From Bacillota bacterium (GTDB lineage Bacteria; Bacillota; Clostridia; Acetivibrionales; DSM-1351), in assembly GCA_023416275.1 (NCBI GenBank), contig JAEZIB010000170.1:1-16660 (forward strand): a stretch of DNA of 16,660 nt, written 5' to 3'. Below, piece after piece: positions 6,697-14,051 of this stretch (positions are counted from its first letter, which is position 1; each line of letters begins with the position of its first letter). The notes beneath the pieces were generated by a model, which did not search any database, was not told the origin of the DNA, and saw nothing but the letters and a program-made list of their open reading frames with translations. A program made the position numbers and the translations under genes.

Positions 6697-7746
6697 ATGA
6701 AATATGACTATGTGAAGGTTACCGAAGACATTATAGGAAGTTTTTTAGGTAATGATGTATATTCAAATGTTGGCAACATGGTGGTTCCTGAAGATACATT
6801 GATTACAGAGTATATACTTAAAAAGCTAATAAGTTTTGGCATTGAGAAGGTATATACATACAAAATTAACACCATTCATGGAGATGAGTATTTAAACAGT
6901 ACTGTCATTAGTAATGAACAGAAAAAATACATAGACAATGTTAATAAGGCAAAGCAAATGCTGCAAAATTTAGCTTCTGGGAAAAAGTTGGATTTTGGTG
7001 TGGCTGAGGAAATTTCAGAAAATATCTATAGCAAGATTAATGATAGCAGTACTCTTATGGATTGTGTTAATTCAGTTAGAATCGCTGATGAATATACATA
7101 TTCGCATATGGTAAACGTATCTGTATATGCCATGCTATTAGCGAAATGGATGGGATTAAGCAAAGACCAAGTTCAAGATGTCGTAATGGCAGGAATTCTT
7201 CATGATGTGGGAAAATCACAGATTCCAATAGAAATCTTAAACAAAAAAGGTTCATTAAATGAAAATGAATTTGAAATAATGAAAAAGCATACAGTTTATG
7301 GATATGAAATTATTAAAAATAATAAAGAAATCAATATGGATGTAAAAAGAGCAGTAATAATGCACCATGAAAAAGAGGATGGTTCTGGATATCCTTTTGG
7401 AATTAAAGGCAATCAGAAAAATATATATGCAAAAATTCTTACAGTAGCCGACATATTTGATGCTATAACTTCAAATCGTGTTTATAGTAAAAGGCAGACT
7501 CCATTTGAAGCTTTTAAGGAGCTTGAACGAATTGGATATGAGGTTGTTGATCCTAAAGTAATGATGGCTATGCTTTGTAATATGCCCAGCTATTATGTCG
7601 GTTCAAAAGTCAGAATGCAAAATGGCGAAGTTGGGGAGATTGTGTACGTCCCTTATCAGTGTGCATATGCACCAATTATAAAAGTAAATGAAAGGTTTTA
7701 TGATTTTTCAAATGAGAGAGAAGCATTAATATCTGAATTTTTATAA
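6697..7746 (+). CDS. HD-GYP domain protein, probable cyclic-di-GMP phosphodiesterase
   Basis: Cytosolic protein of 349 aa. The N-terminal part (about 1-120) has no motif I can name but resembles the leader domain often found before HD-GYP domains. The catalytic domain (about 125-290) has every expected signature: His137, the HD pair His169-Asp170 in HDVGK, His198, and HHEKEDGSGYP (223-233), with ADIFDAITS (251-259) afterwards. These metal ligands and the GYP motif predict hydrolysis of cyclic di-GMP. A small C-terminal beta segment (about 300-340, VGSKVRMQNGEVGEIVYV) follows. ATG 6697 is chosen because AGGTG lies seven bases upstream; GTG 6664 has no SD. It may act with the preceding chemoreceptor, but the 197-base gap allows separate transcription. 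No cyclic-di-GMP riboswitch was seen upstream. Confidence 0.92.
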   Translation: MKYDYVKVTEDIIGSFLGNDVYSNVGNMVVPEDTLITEYILKKLISFGIEKVYTYKINTIHGDEYLNSTVISNEQKKYIDNVNKAKQMLQNLASGKKLDFGVAEEISENIYSKINDSSTLMDCVNSVRIADEYTYSHMVNVSVYAMLLAKWMGLSKDQVQDVVMAGILHDVGKSQIPIEILNKKGSLNENEFEIMKKHTVYGYEIIKNNKEINMDVKRAVIMHHEKEDGSGYPFGIKGNQKNIYAKILTVADIFDAITSNRVYSKRQTPFEAFKELERIGYEVVDPKVMMAMLCNMPSYYVGSKVRMQNGEVGEIVYVPYQCAYAPIIKVNERFYDFSNEREALISEFL

Positions 7747-7824
7747 CGAGGCAAGAAAAGCTCCCGCCTCGCTTACAACGCTGCTGATGTAATGAAATTT
7801 TTTCTACAATCAAATAATTTCATT
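7747..7824. terminator. Convergent terminator hairpins between HD-GYP and LysR genes
   Basis: Two stems fill this gap: CGAGGC/GCCTCG (7747-7752 and 7766-7771), starting right after the HD-GYP stop but lacking a T-run, and AATGAAATT/AATTTCATT (7791-7799 and 7816-7824), with A/T-rich flanks. Their place between converging genes suggests termination on both strands. Neither is a classical strong terminator. Confidence 0.45.
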
Positions 7825-7865
7825 TGAATTTAGGCGTTATAATGTTTTGTTAATATCTAAAGCTA

Positions 7866-8780
7866 CTAAACATTACCAATTGATTTGTTACTGGTTGAAT
7901 TGGATAAAAGTATATCGATAAAGGTGTTTACAGCCTTTGATAATACAACATTTTTCATCTTAACAATCCCAATTTCTCTAGTTGGAAGGGCTTCATTGAG
8001 CTTTATTTCAAACAGTTCTCCAGTTCTTATCAAATCTAATGCACTTTCTTTAAGTACGTATGCTATTCCAGTACCTATTTTTGCGAATTCAACAAGTAAT
8101 TCAAGGCTTTCAAGCTCTATTTCAGGAGAGCAGACAAGTTTATGATTACTGAAAAAGGCATCTATGGTCTTTCGAGTTGAACTATCTGACTGAAGCATTA
8201 CAAGAGGGTATTTCATTAATTCATGTAATTCAATTTCTCTGTTTTGAAGCTGGACAAACTTATTTGAAGCTACAAAAATATCATTTACACTAATAAAAGG
8301 AGTAGAATCAAAGACTTCTTTTTTTACAGGAAGTGTAGAAATTGCTATGTCAACAAGACCGCTTTTCAAAACCTCCAACAGTTGTGGTGTAGTTCTGTTA
8401 ATAACTTTAATAGCAACCTTTGGATACAATCTACCGAACTTTTCAATATATGGCATTATAAAGTATTTGCAAATTGAGTCACTAACACCTATTCTGATTT
8501 CTCCGGCACGAAGTCCTTCTATCTCTTGAAGCTTGCCCTCAGCAGCTTTTAAGAAGTTAAATGCTTGGGAAGCATAGCTAAAAAGTAATTCACCTTCTGA
8601 TGTGAGCTGTATACTTCTGGATTTTCTGTAGAACAAATTAACTCCTAATTGATTTTCTAGGCTTTTAATTGATTGACTTACAGCTGATTGGGTTATAAAT
8701 AGCTTCTGAGCAGCGGTTGAAAAACTTTTCTCTTGTGCACAATAATAAAATATTTTATAAAGCTCAAAGTTAATATCCAT
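7866..8780 (-). CDS. LysR-family transcriptional regulator
   Basis: Typical LysR regulator of 304 aa that binds DNA as a tetramer and responds to a small-molecule co-inducer. The winged helix-turn-helix is at the N-terminus (about 1-60), with the conserved run AAQKLFITQSAVSQSIKSLE at 23-42. A linker helix follows (about 61-90), then a periplasmic-binding-like effector domain (about 94-295). The effector is not readable. ATG 8780 has a clear SD, AGGAG, a few bases upstream, and the gene ends in TAG. It is divergent from purL and converges on the HD-GYP gene. LysR proteins often control the divergent neighbour, but no purine-linked LysR subgroup is recognised here, so control of purL is speculative. 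Confidence 0.92.
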   Translation of the reverse strand: MDINFELYKIFYYCAQEKSFSTAAQKLFITQSAVSQSIKSLENQLGVNLFYRKSRSIQLTSEGELLFSYASQAFNFLKAAEGKLQEIEGLRAGEIRIGVSDSICKYFIMPYIEKFGRLYPKVAIKVINRTTPQLLEVLKSGLVDIAISTLPVKKEVFDSTPFISVNDIFVASNKFVQLQNREIELHELMKYPLVMLQSDSSTRKTIDAFFSNHKLVCSPEIELESLELLVEFAKIGTGIAYVLKESALDLIRTGELFEIKLNEALPTREIGIVKMKNVVLSKAVNTFIDILLSNSTSNKSIGNV

Positions 8781-8803
8781 AAGTGCTCCTAATGTAACAT
8801 ATT

Positions 8804-8830
8804 AAATATATTAATTTTACTAATATATTT
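8804..8830. promoter_or_regulatory. 10-bp perfect inverted repeat, candidate LysR operator
   Basis: AAATATATTA (8804-8813) and TAATATATTT (8821-8830) are perfect inverse copies separated by seven bases. They lie 24 bases before the LysR start and just downstream of a - strand TATAAT (complement of 8837-8842), where a bound regulator would block transcription. The arms are pure A/T, so chance is not excluded. Confidence 0.35.
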
Positions 8831-8898
8831 TATCATATTATAATTAAAAGTAAAGAATGAAAAACATTACTGGCATCAATTTTGATTTATATAAAGTA

Positions 8899-8990
8899 AC
8901 TCAAACTTCGCACATAAAAATTTATTGGTGAGGTAAATTATCGGTGGTTTGTTGCCAAAATAATTGCTTGAACTTAGTAATGATTCAGTT
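8899..8990. repeat. Degenerate dispersed repeat, fullest copy
   Basis: It contains ACTCAAACTTCG (8899-8910), the 19-base exact repeat (8945-8963) and TGCTTGAACTTAGTAA (8965-8980). The first block recurs as ACTCAAATTTCG at 13639-13650. The last block recurs in altered form at 13664-13687 and 14886-14928. It lies upstream of purL and may overlap its promoter. Confidence 0.5.
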
Positions 8991-9016
8991 AATAAGAACA
9001 ATAATTATCAAATATA

Positions 9017-9086
9017 GGGAGGTGTCAAGTCCGTGTAATATACTTTAATACTATTTTATATAAATAAGATACATGGACAATCATTT
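9017..9086 (+). promoter_or_regulatory. Displaced ribosome-binding site with intervening hairpin, purL
   Basis: GGGAGGTG (9017-9024) is a near-perfect SD, but its GGAGG core (9018-9022) lies 64 bases before ATG 9087, and no SD lies nearer. The purL frame has a stop (TAA 9036-9038) and no start codon between. GTCCGTGTA (9029-9037) pairs with TACATGGAC (9070-9078) as a 9-bp stem with one G-U pair. Once folded, the SD-to-ATG path is 6 + 8 unpaired bases. The stem hides an out-of-frame ATG at 9073-9075. GTG-TAA at 9033-9038, ten bases after the SD, would be a start-stop pair. Confidence 0.45.
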
Positions 9087-12000
9087 ATGGGCAATGTTAA
9101 GAGGTTATTTGTTGAGAAGAAACAACCATATGATGTTGAAGCTCAGGGACTTTTATCTGATTTGAAAGGAACTTTAGGAATTAATGGACTAGAGTCTGTA
9201 AAAATCGTAAATAGGTATGATATAGAAGGAATAAATGATGATGAATACATGATGGCCAGAAATACTATTTTTTCTGAGCCACCTGTAGATTTCGCTTATG
9301 ATGAGGAATACAAGATTGCTGAGGGAAGCAAGGCGTTTGCAGTTGAATATTTACCAGGACAATACGATCAGAGAGCTGATTCGGCTGCTCAATGTATTCA
9401 ACTATTAACTCAAGGCGAAAGACCTGAAATAAAAGCAGCTAAAGTAATTGTACTAGAGGGCGAAATTTCAGAGAATGAATTTGTTTCAATAAAAAAATAC
9501 TATATAAATCCTGTTGAAAGTCAGGAAGCAAAAATGGAAAAGCCTGGCACATTAAAGACAGAGGTTGAACAGCCAGAGGATGTTGCTACAATTGAGGGCT
9601 TTATAGCTATGAAAGAAGAACAGCTTTCAGAGCTTCTCAAGGAAATGGGCTTCGCAATGTCCTTTGATGATATAGTTTTCTGCCAGGAATATTTTAAAAG
9701 CACTGAAAAACGTAATCCTTCAGTAACTGAAATGAGAATGATTGATACTTACTGGTCAGACCATTGCAGACATACTACTTTCTTAACCTGTATTGACAGT
9801 GTGAAGTTTGAAGGAGGTAAGTACTCAGATATAATCAAGGATACCTTTAATGACTATAAGGCTATAAGAGAAGAGATTTACAAGGGTCGTGATGATAAAG
9901 ATGTATGCCTTATGGATGTGGCGCTTTTAGCAATGAAAGTACTTAAGAAGCAGGGTAAGCTGGAGGATTTGGACTTATCAGATGAGATAAATGCATGCAG
10001 TATAGTTGTTAATGCTGATATAAATGGCAAGGATGAAGAATGGCTTGTTATGTTCAAAAATGAAACCCATAATCATCCTACTGAAATAGAACCTTTTGGT
10101 GGAGCTGCTACTTGTTTAGGCGGTGCAATAAGAGATCCATTGTCAGGTAGAGTTTATGTTTATCAAGCAATGAGAGTTACAGGAAGTGGAGATCCAAGAA
10201 CTAAGCTAGAGGATACAATTCCAGGTAAGCTTCCACAGAAGAAGATAACTACAGGAGCAGCTGCTGGCTACAGTTCATACGGAAACCAAATTGGACTTGC
10301 AACAGGTCAGGTTGCTGAAATATATAATGAAGGCTATGTGGCTAAGAGAATGGAAATTGGTGCTGTAATTGGTGCTGCACCTAGAAAAAATGTAGTTCGT
10401 ATGGTTCCACAAGCAGGAGACAAAATAATACTATTAGGTGGAAGAACTGGAAGAGATGGCTGCGGAGGAGCAACTGGATCATCAAAGGCTCATACTGAGG
10501 AATCACTGGTTAGCTGTGGTGCAGAGGTTCAGAAGGGTAATCCACCAACTGAGAGAAAGATTCAGCGCTTATTCAGAAACCCTGATGCTAGCACTCTTAT
10601 TAAAAGATGCAACGACTTTGGTGCAGGGGGAGTATCAGTTGCAATCGGAGAATTAGCAGATGGACTAGAAATAAACTTGGATGTAGTTCCAAAAAAATAT
10701 GAAGGACTAGATGGTACAGAGCTTGCAATTTCGGAATCACAAGAGCGTATGGCAGTTGTTGTTGATGAAAAGGATGTTGAGAAATTCATTAATCTTGCAT
10801 CACAGGAGAATCTTGAAGCAGTTGTAGTTGCTGAAGTAACAGAAGCAGCTAGACTGAAGATGACATGGAGAGGCAATAAGATAGTGGATTTGAGCCGTGA
10901 GTTCCTCAATTCAAATGGAGCTAAGCAAAGAATAAATATTGAGGTTATGGCTCCAAAAGAAGAGACGTATTTCGATAAATATAATAATATAAAAATTGAT
11001 AATATTGCAGATAAATGGATTGAAAATTTACAGAATTTAAACAGATGTAGTCAGAAAGGTCTTGTAGAGAGATTTGACTCTACAATTGGAGCAAATACAG
11101 TACTGATGCCATTTGGAGGAAAAACTCAGCTGACACCAGCAGAGGGTATGGCTGCAAAGCTACCGTTGATGGAAGGTGACACCACTACAGGTACTTTGAT
11201 GTCGTATGGCTATAATCCTGACATATCATCGTGGAGCCCATTTCATGGTGCTGTTTTCGCAGTAGTTGAGTCAATTGCAAAAATTGCAGCAATGGGAGGC
11301 GACTACAGCAAAGCAAGGCTTACCTTCCAGGAGTATTTTGAAAAGCTGGGCAAGGATGCTAAACGTTGGGGTAAACCACTTAGCGCATTGTTAGGCGGCT
11401 ACTATGCTCAATTAAAGCTGGGTACTGCTGCTATCGGTGGTAAGGATAGTATGTCAGGAAGCTTTATGGATTTGGATGTTCCACCAACACTTGTATCTTT
11501 TGCTGTTGACACAGTTAATGTAAACAATGTTATTTCAAACGAATTAAAAGCAATAGGCAGCAAAGTTGTAATGCTCAAGGTTGGTTTAGATAAGAATAGT
11601 TTGCCTGATTTTGAACAATTGGACAAGGTATATAGTCATATTCACAAAATGGCAAACGAAAAGGCTATATTATCTGCAAGCTCAATAAGAGAAGGCGGTA
11701 TTGCTGAAATAATTAGCAAAATGGCATTTGGTAATATGATTGGATTTACTTTTGAAAATGGTATAGATAACGCAATGCTATTTAAGCCCTTCTATGGTTC
11801 AATTATATTAGAGTTACCTGAAAATACTGATTTGGCAAAGGTGCTTAATGGTTTAGAATATACATTTCTTGGAACAACATCAAGCAATGCCAAAATTAAT
11901 ATAAACGGCACAGTAATTGCACTTGATATGCTAGCACAAAAATGGCAGGAGCCACTTGAAAAGGTATTCCCAACTAGAGCTAAGCAAATAAAAGAGCTAC

Positions 12001-12854
12001 CTGTAGAATACAGTTTTGAAGCAAAAACAAAGATTAAGCCAACAGCAAAAGTAGCGAAACCAAGGATATTTATTCCAGTATTCCCAGGTACAAACTGCGA
12101 ATATGATACTAGAAAAGTATTCGAAAATGCAGGCGGAACTGTTGAAACCTTAGTAATAAGAAATATGTCACACAAGGACATTGAAGAAACTATTAAGGAA
12201 ATGGAAAGAATTATAAACAATTCGCAGATAATAATGATTCCTGGCGGCTTTAGTGCTGGTGATGAACCTGAGGGCTCAGGAAAATTTATTGCAACAGCTT
12301 TCAGAAATCCTGTTGTAAGTGAAGCGGTAATGAAACTATTAAAGCAAAGAGATGGTTTGGTTATGGGTATATGTAACGGTTTCCAGGCATTAATTAAGCT
12401 AGGCTTGCTTCCTTTTGGGGAAATCAGAGACATTGATGACAATTGCCCAACATTGACATTTAATACAATTGGACGCCATCAGTCTTGTTTAGTAAATACA
12501 AAAATAACATCAAATCTGTCACCTTGGCTAAACAATGTAAAAGTAGGAGACATTCATACAATAGCCATTTCCCATGGAGAAGGCCGCTTTACTGCAAGTG
12601 AAGCAGTACTAAAAACATTAGAAACTAATGGACAGATTGCTACTCAATATGTTGACTTAAATGGAAAGGCAACCTATGATATCGCATATAATCCAAATGG
12701 GTCGGTAAATGCAATTGAAGGTATTACAAGCCCTGATGGAAGGGTATTTGGTAAGATGGGTCATTCAGAGAGAATAGGCTCAAACCTTTATAGAAATGTA
12801 CCTGGTCAAAAGGATCAGAAGCTATTTGAAGCAGGTGTCGAGTATTTCGTGTAA
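9087..12854 (+). CDS. purL: Phosphoribosylformylglycinamidine (FGAM) synthase, single-chain type
   Basis: Fourth step of purine synthesis: converts FGAR, glutamine and ATP to FGAM. The 1255-aa chain holds all three functions in order: a PurS-like N-terminal domain (about 1-130), the synthetase core with YWSDHCRHT (222-230) and the ATP/Mg segment KNETHNHPTEIEPFGG from residue 324, a second half-repeat, and a class I glutamine amidotransferase (about 993-1255). The glutaminase triad is visible: Cys1096 in GICNGF, and His1226 and Glu1228 in GHSER. This fused form is typical of Clostridia and proteobacteria, whereas Bacillus uses three proteins. ATG 9087 fits the family N-terminus but has no adjacent SD. 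No other pur gene is in the window. A strong terminator follows, so it is monocistronic downstream. Confidence 0.97.
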   Translation: MGNVKRLFVEKKQPYDVEAQGLLSDLKGTLGINGLESVKIVNRYDIEGINDDEYMMARNTIFSEPPVDFAYDEEYKIAEGSKAFAVEYLPGQYDQRADSAAQCIQLLTQGERPEIKAAKVIVLEGEISENEFVSIKKYYINPVESQEAKMEKPGTLKTEVEQPEDVATIEGFIAMKEEQLSELLKEMGFAMSFDDIVFCQEYFKSTEKRNPSVTEMRMIDTYWSDHCRHTTFLTCIDSVKFEGGKYSDIIKDTFNDYKAIREEIYKGRDDKDVCLMDVALLAMKVLKKQGKLEDLDLSDEINACSIVVNADINGKDEEWLVMFKNETHNHPTEIEPFGGAATCLGGAIRDPLSGRVYVYQAMRVTGSGDPRTKLEDTIPGKLPQKKITTGAAAGYSSYGNQIGLATGQVAEIYNEGYVAKRMEIGAVIGAAPRKNVVRMVPQAGDKIILLGGRTGRDGCGGATGSSKAHTEESLVSCGAEVQKGNPPTERKIQRLFRNPDASTLIKRCNDFGAGGVSVAIGELADGLEINLDVVPKKYEGLDGTELAISESQERMAVVVDEKDVEKFINLASQENLEAVVVAEVTEAARLKMTWRGNKIVDLSREFLNSNGAKQRINIEVMAPKEETYFDKYNNIKIDNIADKWIENLQNLNRCSQKGLVERFDSTIGANTVLMPFGGKTQLTPAEGMAAKLPLMEGDTTTGTLMSYGYNPDISSWSPFHGAVFAVVESIAKIAAMGGDYSKARLTFQEYFEKLGKDAKRWGKPLSALLGGYYAQLKLGTAAIGGKDSMSGSFMDLDVPPTLVSFAVDTVNVNNVISNELKAIGSKVVMLKVGLDKNSLPDFEQLDKVYSHIHKMANEKAILSASSIREGGIAEIISKMAFGNMIGFTFENGIDNAMLFKPFYGSIILELPENTDLAKVLNGLEYTFLGTTSSNAKININGTVIALDMLAQKWQEPLEKVFPTRAKQIKELPVEYSFEAKTKIKPTAKVAKPRIFIPVFPGTNCEYDTRKVFENAGGTVETLVIRNMSHKDIEETIKEMERIINNSQIIMIPGGFSAGDEPEGSGKFIATAFRNPVVSEAVMKLLKQRDGLVMGICNGFQALIKLGLLPFGEIRDIDDNCPTLTFNTIGRHQSCLVNTKITSNLSPWLNNVKVGDIHTIAISHGEGRFTASEAVLKTLETNGQIATQYVDLNGKATYDIAYNPNGSVNAIEGITSPDGRVFGKMGHSERIGSNLYRNVPGQKDQKLFEAGVEYFV

Positions 12855-12896
12855 AGCTAGAAAAGTAGTTTAAGCCTGTTGAATAATGGAAAGCAC

Positions 12897-12938
12897 TTAG
12901 GAAAGCTGGATTTAATATTTCGGCTTTCCTAATTTTTT
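12897..12938 (+). terminator. Rho-independent terminator of purL
   Basis: TTAGGAAAGC (12897-12906) pairs perfectly with GCTTTCCTAA (12923-12932), followed by six T residues (12933-12938). It starts 43 bases after the purL stop. This is the clearest intrinsic terminator in the window. Confidence 0.9.
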
Positions 12939-13165
12939 AGAATATGAAAATTAATGTGTATATGAGTGTTATAAAAACATTTGTAGTTCAGAGTTGAATG
13001 TGTGTACCAGAAAATTTCAGACAAATAAGTTCCTTTATTGAGGATAGGAGTAGATGTTCTGTTTTTAAGAAAATTTCATTATAGCTTGTTATAAGTTTTG
13101 TATTTTTAAAATAGGAGTATTAAAATAGAAGTGTTATTACAGCGTTAATTAGCATGGAGGTTATT
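12939..13165 (+). promoter_or_regulatory. Leader and probable promoter of the VanZ-like gene
   Basis: Non-coding, AT-rich stretch. TTGTAT (13098-13103), a 17-base spacer and TAAAAT (13121-13126) form a plausible sigma-A promoter about 40 bases before the start. Nothing else was recognised here. Confidence 0.5.
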
Positions 13166-13621
13166 GTGAAAATCAAGTTTTATAATAACATAAAATACAT
13201 AAAAGTTTTATTTACAGTATTATTAATAGCATACTTGCTTCTGCTGGCGTATTTGACGCTTTTAAGCAAGTATTATGGCAGAGAGGTTGAACACCGCAGT
13301 ATAAATATAATGCCATTTAGAACTATATTTGAGTTTTTAACCTCTCAATATAATGTAAAAACTATTACCACAAATTTGGTGGGAAATATTGCTGCTTTTA
13401 TGCCAATGGGTTTTCTGCTACCGATAGTTTTTAATAAGCTATATATATTACGTAAAGTAATATATTTATCATTTATTGCGTCGCTAATAATTGAAGCTAT
13501 GCAGTATCTTTTAAGAGTAGGAGCAAGTGATATTGATGATATAATATTGAATGTGCTAGGGGCAGTATTTGGATATTGGATTATGAAGTGTGTAAGGCTT
13601 ATATACATGTCTTTGTCTTAA
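13166..13621 (+). CDS. VanZ-like integral membrane protein
   Basis: Small membrane protein of 151 aa. Four hydrophobic segments lie at about 12-32, 69-89, 97-115 and 125-148. Family landmarks are the conserved SINIMPFRT after the first segment (45-53), NLVGNIAAFMPMGFLLP (70-86), and the E-x-x-Q (Glu110, Gln113) and RVGASDIDDIILNVLGA (117-133) pattern in the last segments. VanZ itself gives low-level teicoplanin resistance, but most relatives in Clostridia have no shown role in resistance, so only the family is assigned. GTG 13166 is preferred to ATG 13154, because GGAGG (13156-13160) overlaps that ATG and sits five bases before the GTG. It stands alone, between a likely promoter and a long non-coding stretch. 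Confidence 0.85.
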   Translation: MKIKFYNNIKYIKVLFTVLLIAYLLLLAYLTLLSKYYGREVEHRSINIMPFRTIFEFLTSQYNVKTITTNLVGNIAAFMPMGFLLPIVFNKLYILRKVIYLSFIASLIIEAMQYLLRVGASDIDDIILNVLGAVFGYWIMKCVRLIYMSLS

Positions 13622-13638
13622 GGTAACATTAATTATTT

Positions 13639-13697
13639 ACTCAAATTTCGAAGTTGAATATACTGCTTAAACCTAGTAGTATCAGTTTTGGTAGCAA
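13639..13697. repeat. Degenerate dispersed repeat, copy 3
   Basis: ACTCAAATTTCG (13639-13650) matches 8899-8910 with one difference. TGCTTAAACCTAGTAGTATC (13664-13683) resembles 8965-8986. TTTTGGTAGCAA (13686-13697) matches the inverse complement of the 19-base repeat core at 10 of 12 positions. Confidence 0.4.
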
Positions 13698-13737
13698 TGT
13701 CAAATGAAGAGTTATATAATTTTATATTTTGAGTTAG

Positions 13738-13941
13738 TTTACTGAACAACTAGCTGATAAACTTGAGCATATTTCGACTTTTAATTGAAAAATTGGGTTA
13801 GAAATAATTGCATGAATTATTTCATGCGACGAAGTTTTATTGCTGAAAAGCCGACATGATATCGGTTTTAGCACACTAAGAATCATGGGCGGTGGGGTTC
13901 CTGTAAGAAAAGGACTATTCAGAATAAAGCTCAAATGGTAG
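13738..13941 (+). pseudogene. Possible decayed coding fragment
   Basis: One + strand frame reads as protein-like sequence interrupted by two TGA codons (13786-13788 and 13813-13815): FTEQLADKLEHISTFN, then KIGLEIIA, then a run of about 40 residues ending RIMGGGVPVRKGLFRIKLKW before TAG. No start codon or SD fits. I do not recognise the family. It may be the tail of a gene broken by mutation, or chance. Confidence 0.25.
13801..13873 (+). other. Clustered hairpins, two of them mutually exclusive
   Basis: GAAATAATT/AATTATTTC (13801-13809 and 13815-13823) competes with GCATGAA/TTCATGC (13810-13816 and 13821-13827), since they share bases. A third hairpin pairs 13841-13854 with 13862-13873: 12 base pairs with two single-G bulges. 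None is followed by a T-run, so they do not look like simple terminators. Confidence 0.4.
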
Positions 13942-14051
13942 AGAGCTACCTTTGAAAGTAGTAGAGTTGATTAATTTACACTTGTGTGTTAAAATAATTA
14001 CAGTTATGTTAATAAATGTAAATGGAATTCTATTATTTTTCGGAGGTGGTC

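Larger units (their letters stand above)
8781..9086. other. Divergent LysR-purL intergenic region
   Basis: These 306 bases hold the candidate LysR operator, a copy of the dispersed repeat (8899-8990) and the displaced SD of purL (9017-9024). I looked for the conserved core of a purine riboswitch and for a PurR box and recognised neither. No clear sigma-A promoter for purL was found; TTGAAC at 8968-8973 followed by TTAATA at 8989-8994 has a short 15-base spacer. Confidence 0.5.
13622..14051. other. 430-base non-coding stretch with repeats, hairpins and a decayed frame
   Basis: It holds pieces of the dispersed repeat (13639-13697), a decayed + strand reading frame (13738-13941), two mutually exclusive hairpins (13801-13827) and a longer bulged hairpin (13841-13873), plus a small GGTAG/CTACC hairpin near 13937-13950. 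No promoter could be assigned with confidence. Confidence 0.5.

Noticed and set aside
8781..9086. Purine riboswitch or PurR box before purL
   Set aside because: Neither the conserved riboswitch junction bases nor a CCGAAC-type PurBox was found on either strand.
13870..13960. Resemblance to a G-rich riboswitch (fluoride or GEMM type) around GGGCGGTGGGGTTCC
   Set aside because: Only a short G-rich string is similar; the paired elements and conserved downstream bases of those classes are absent.
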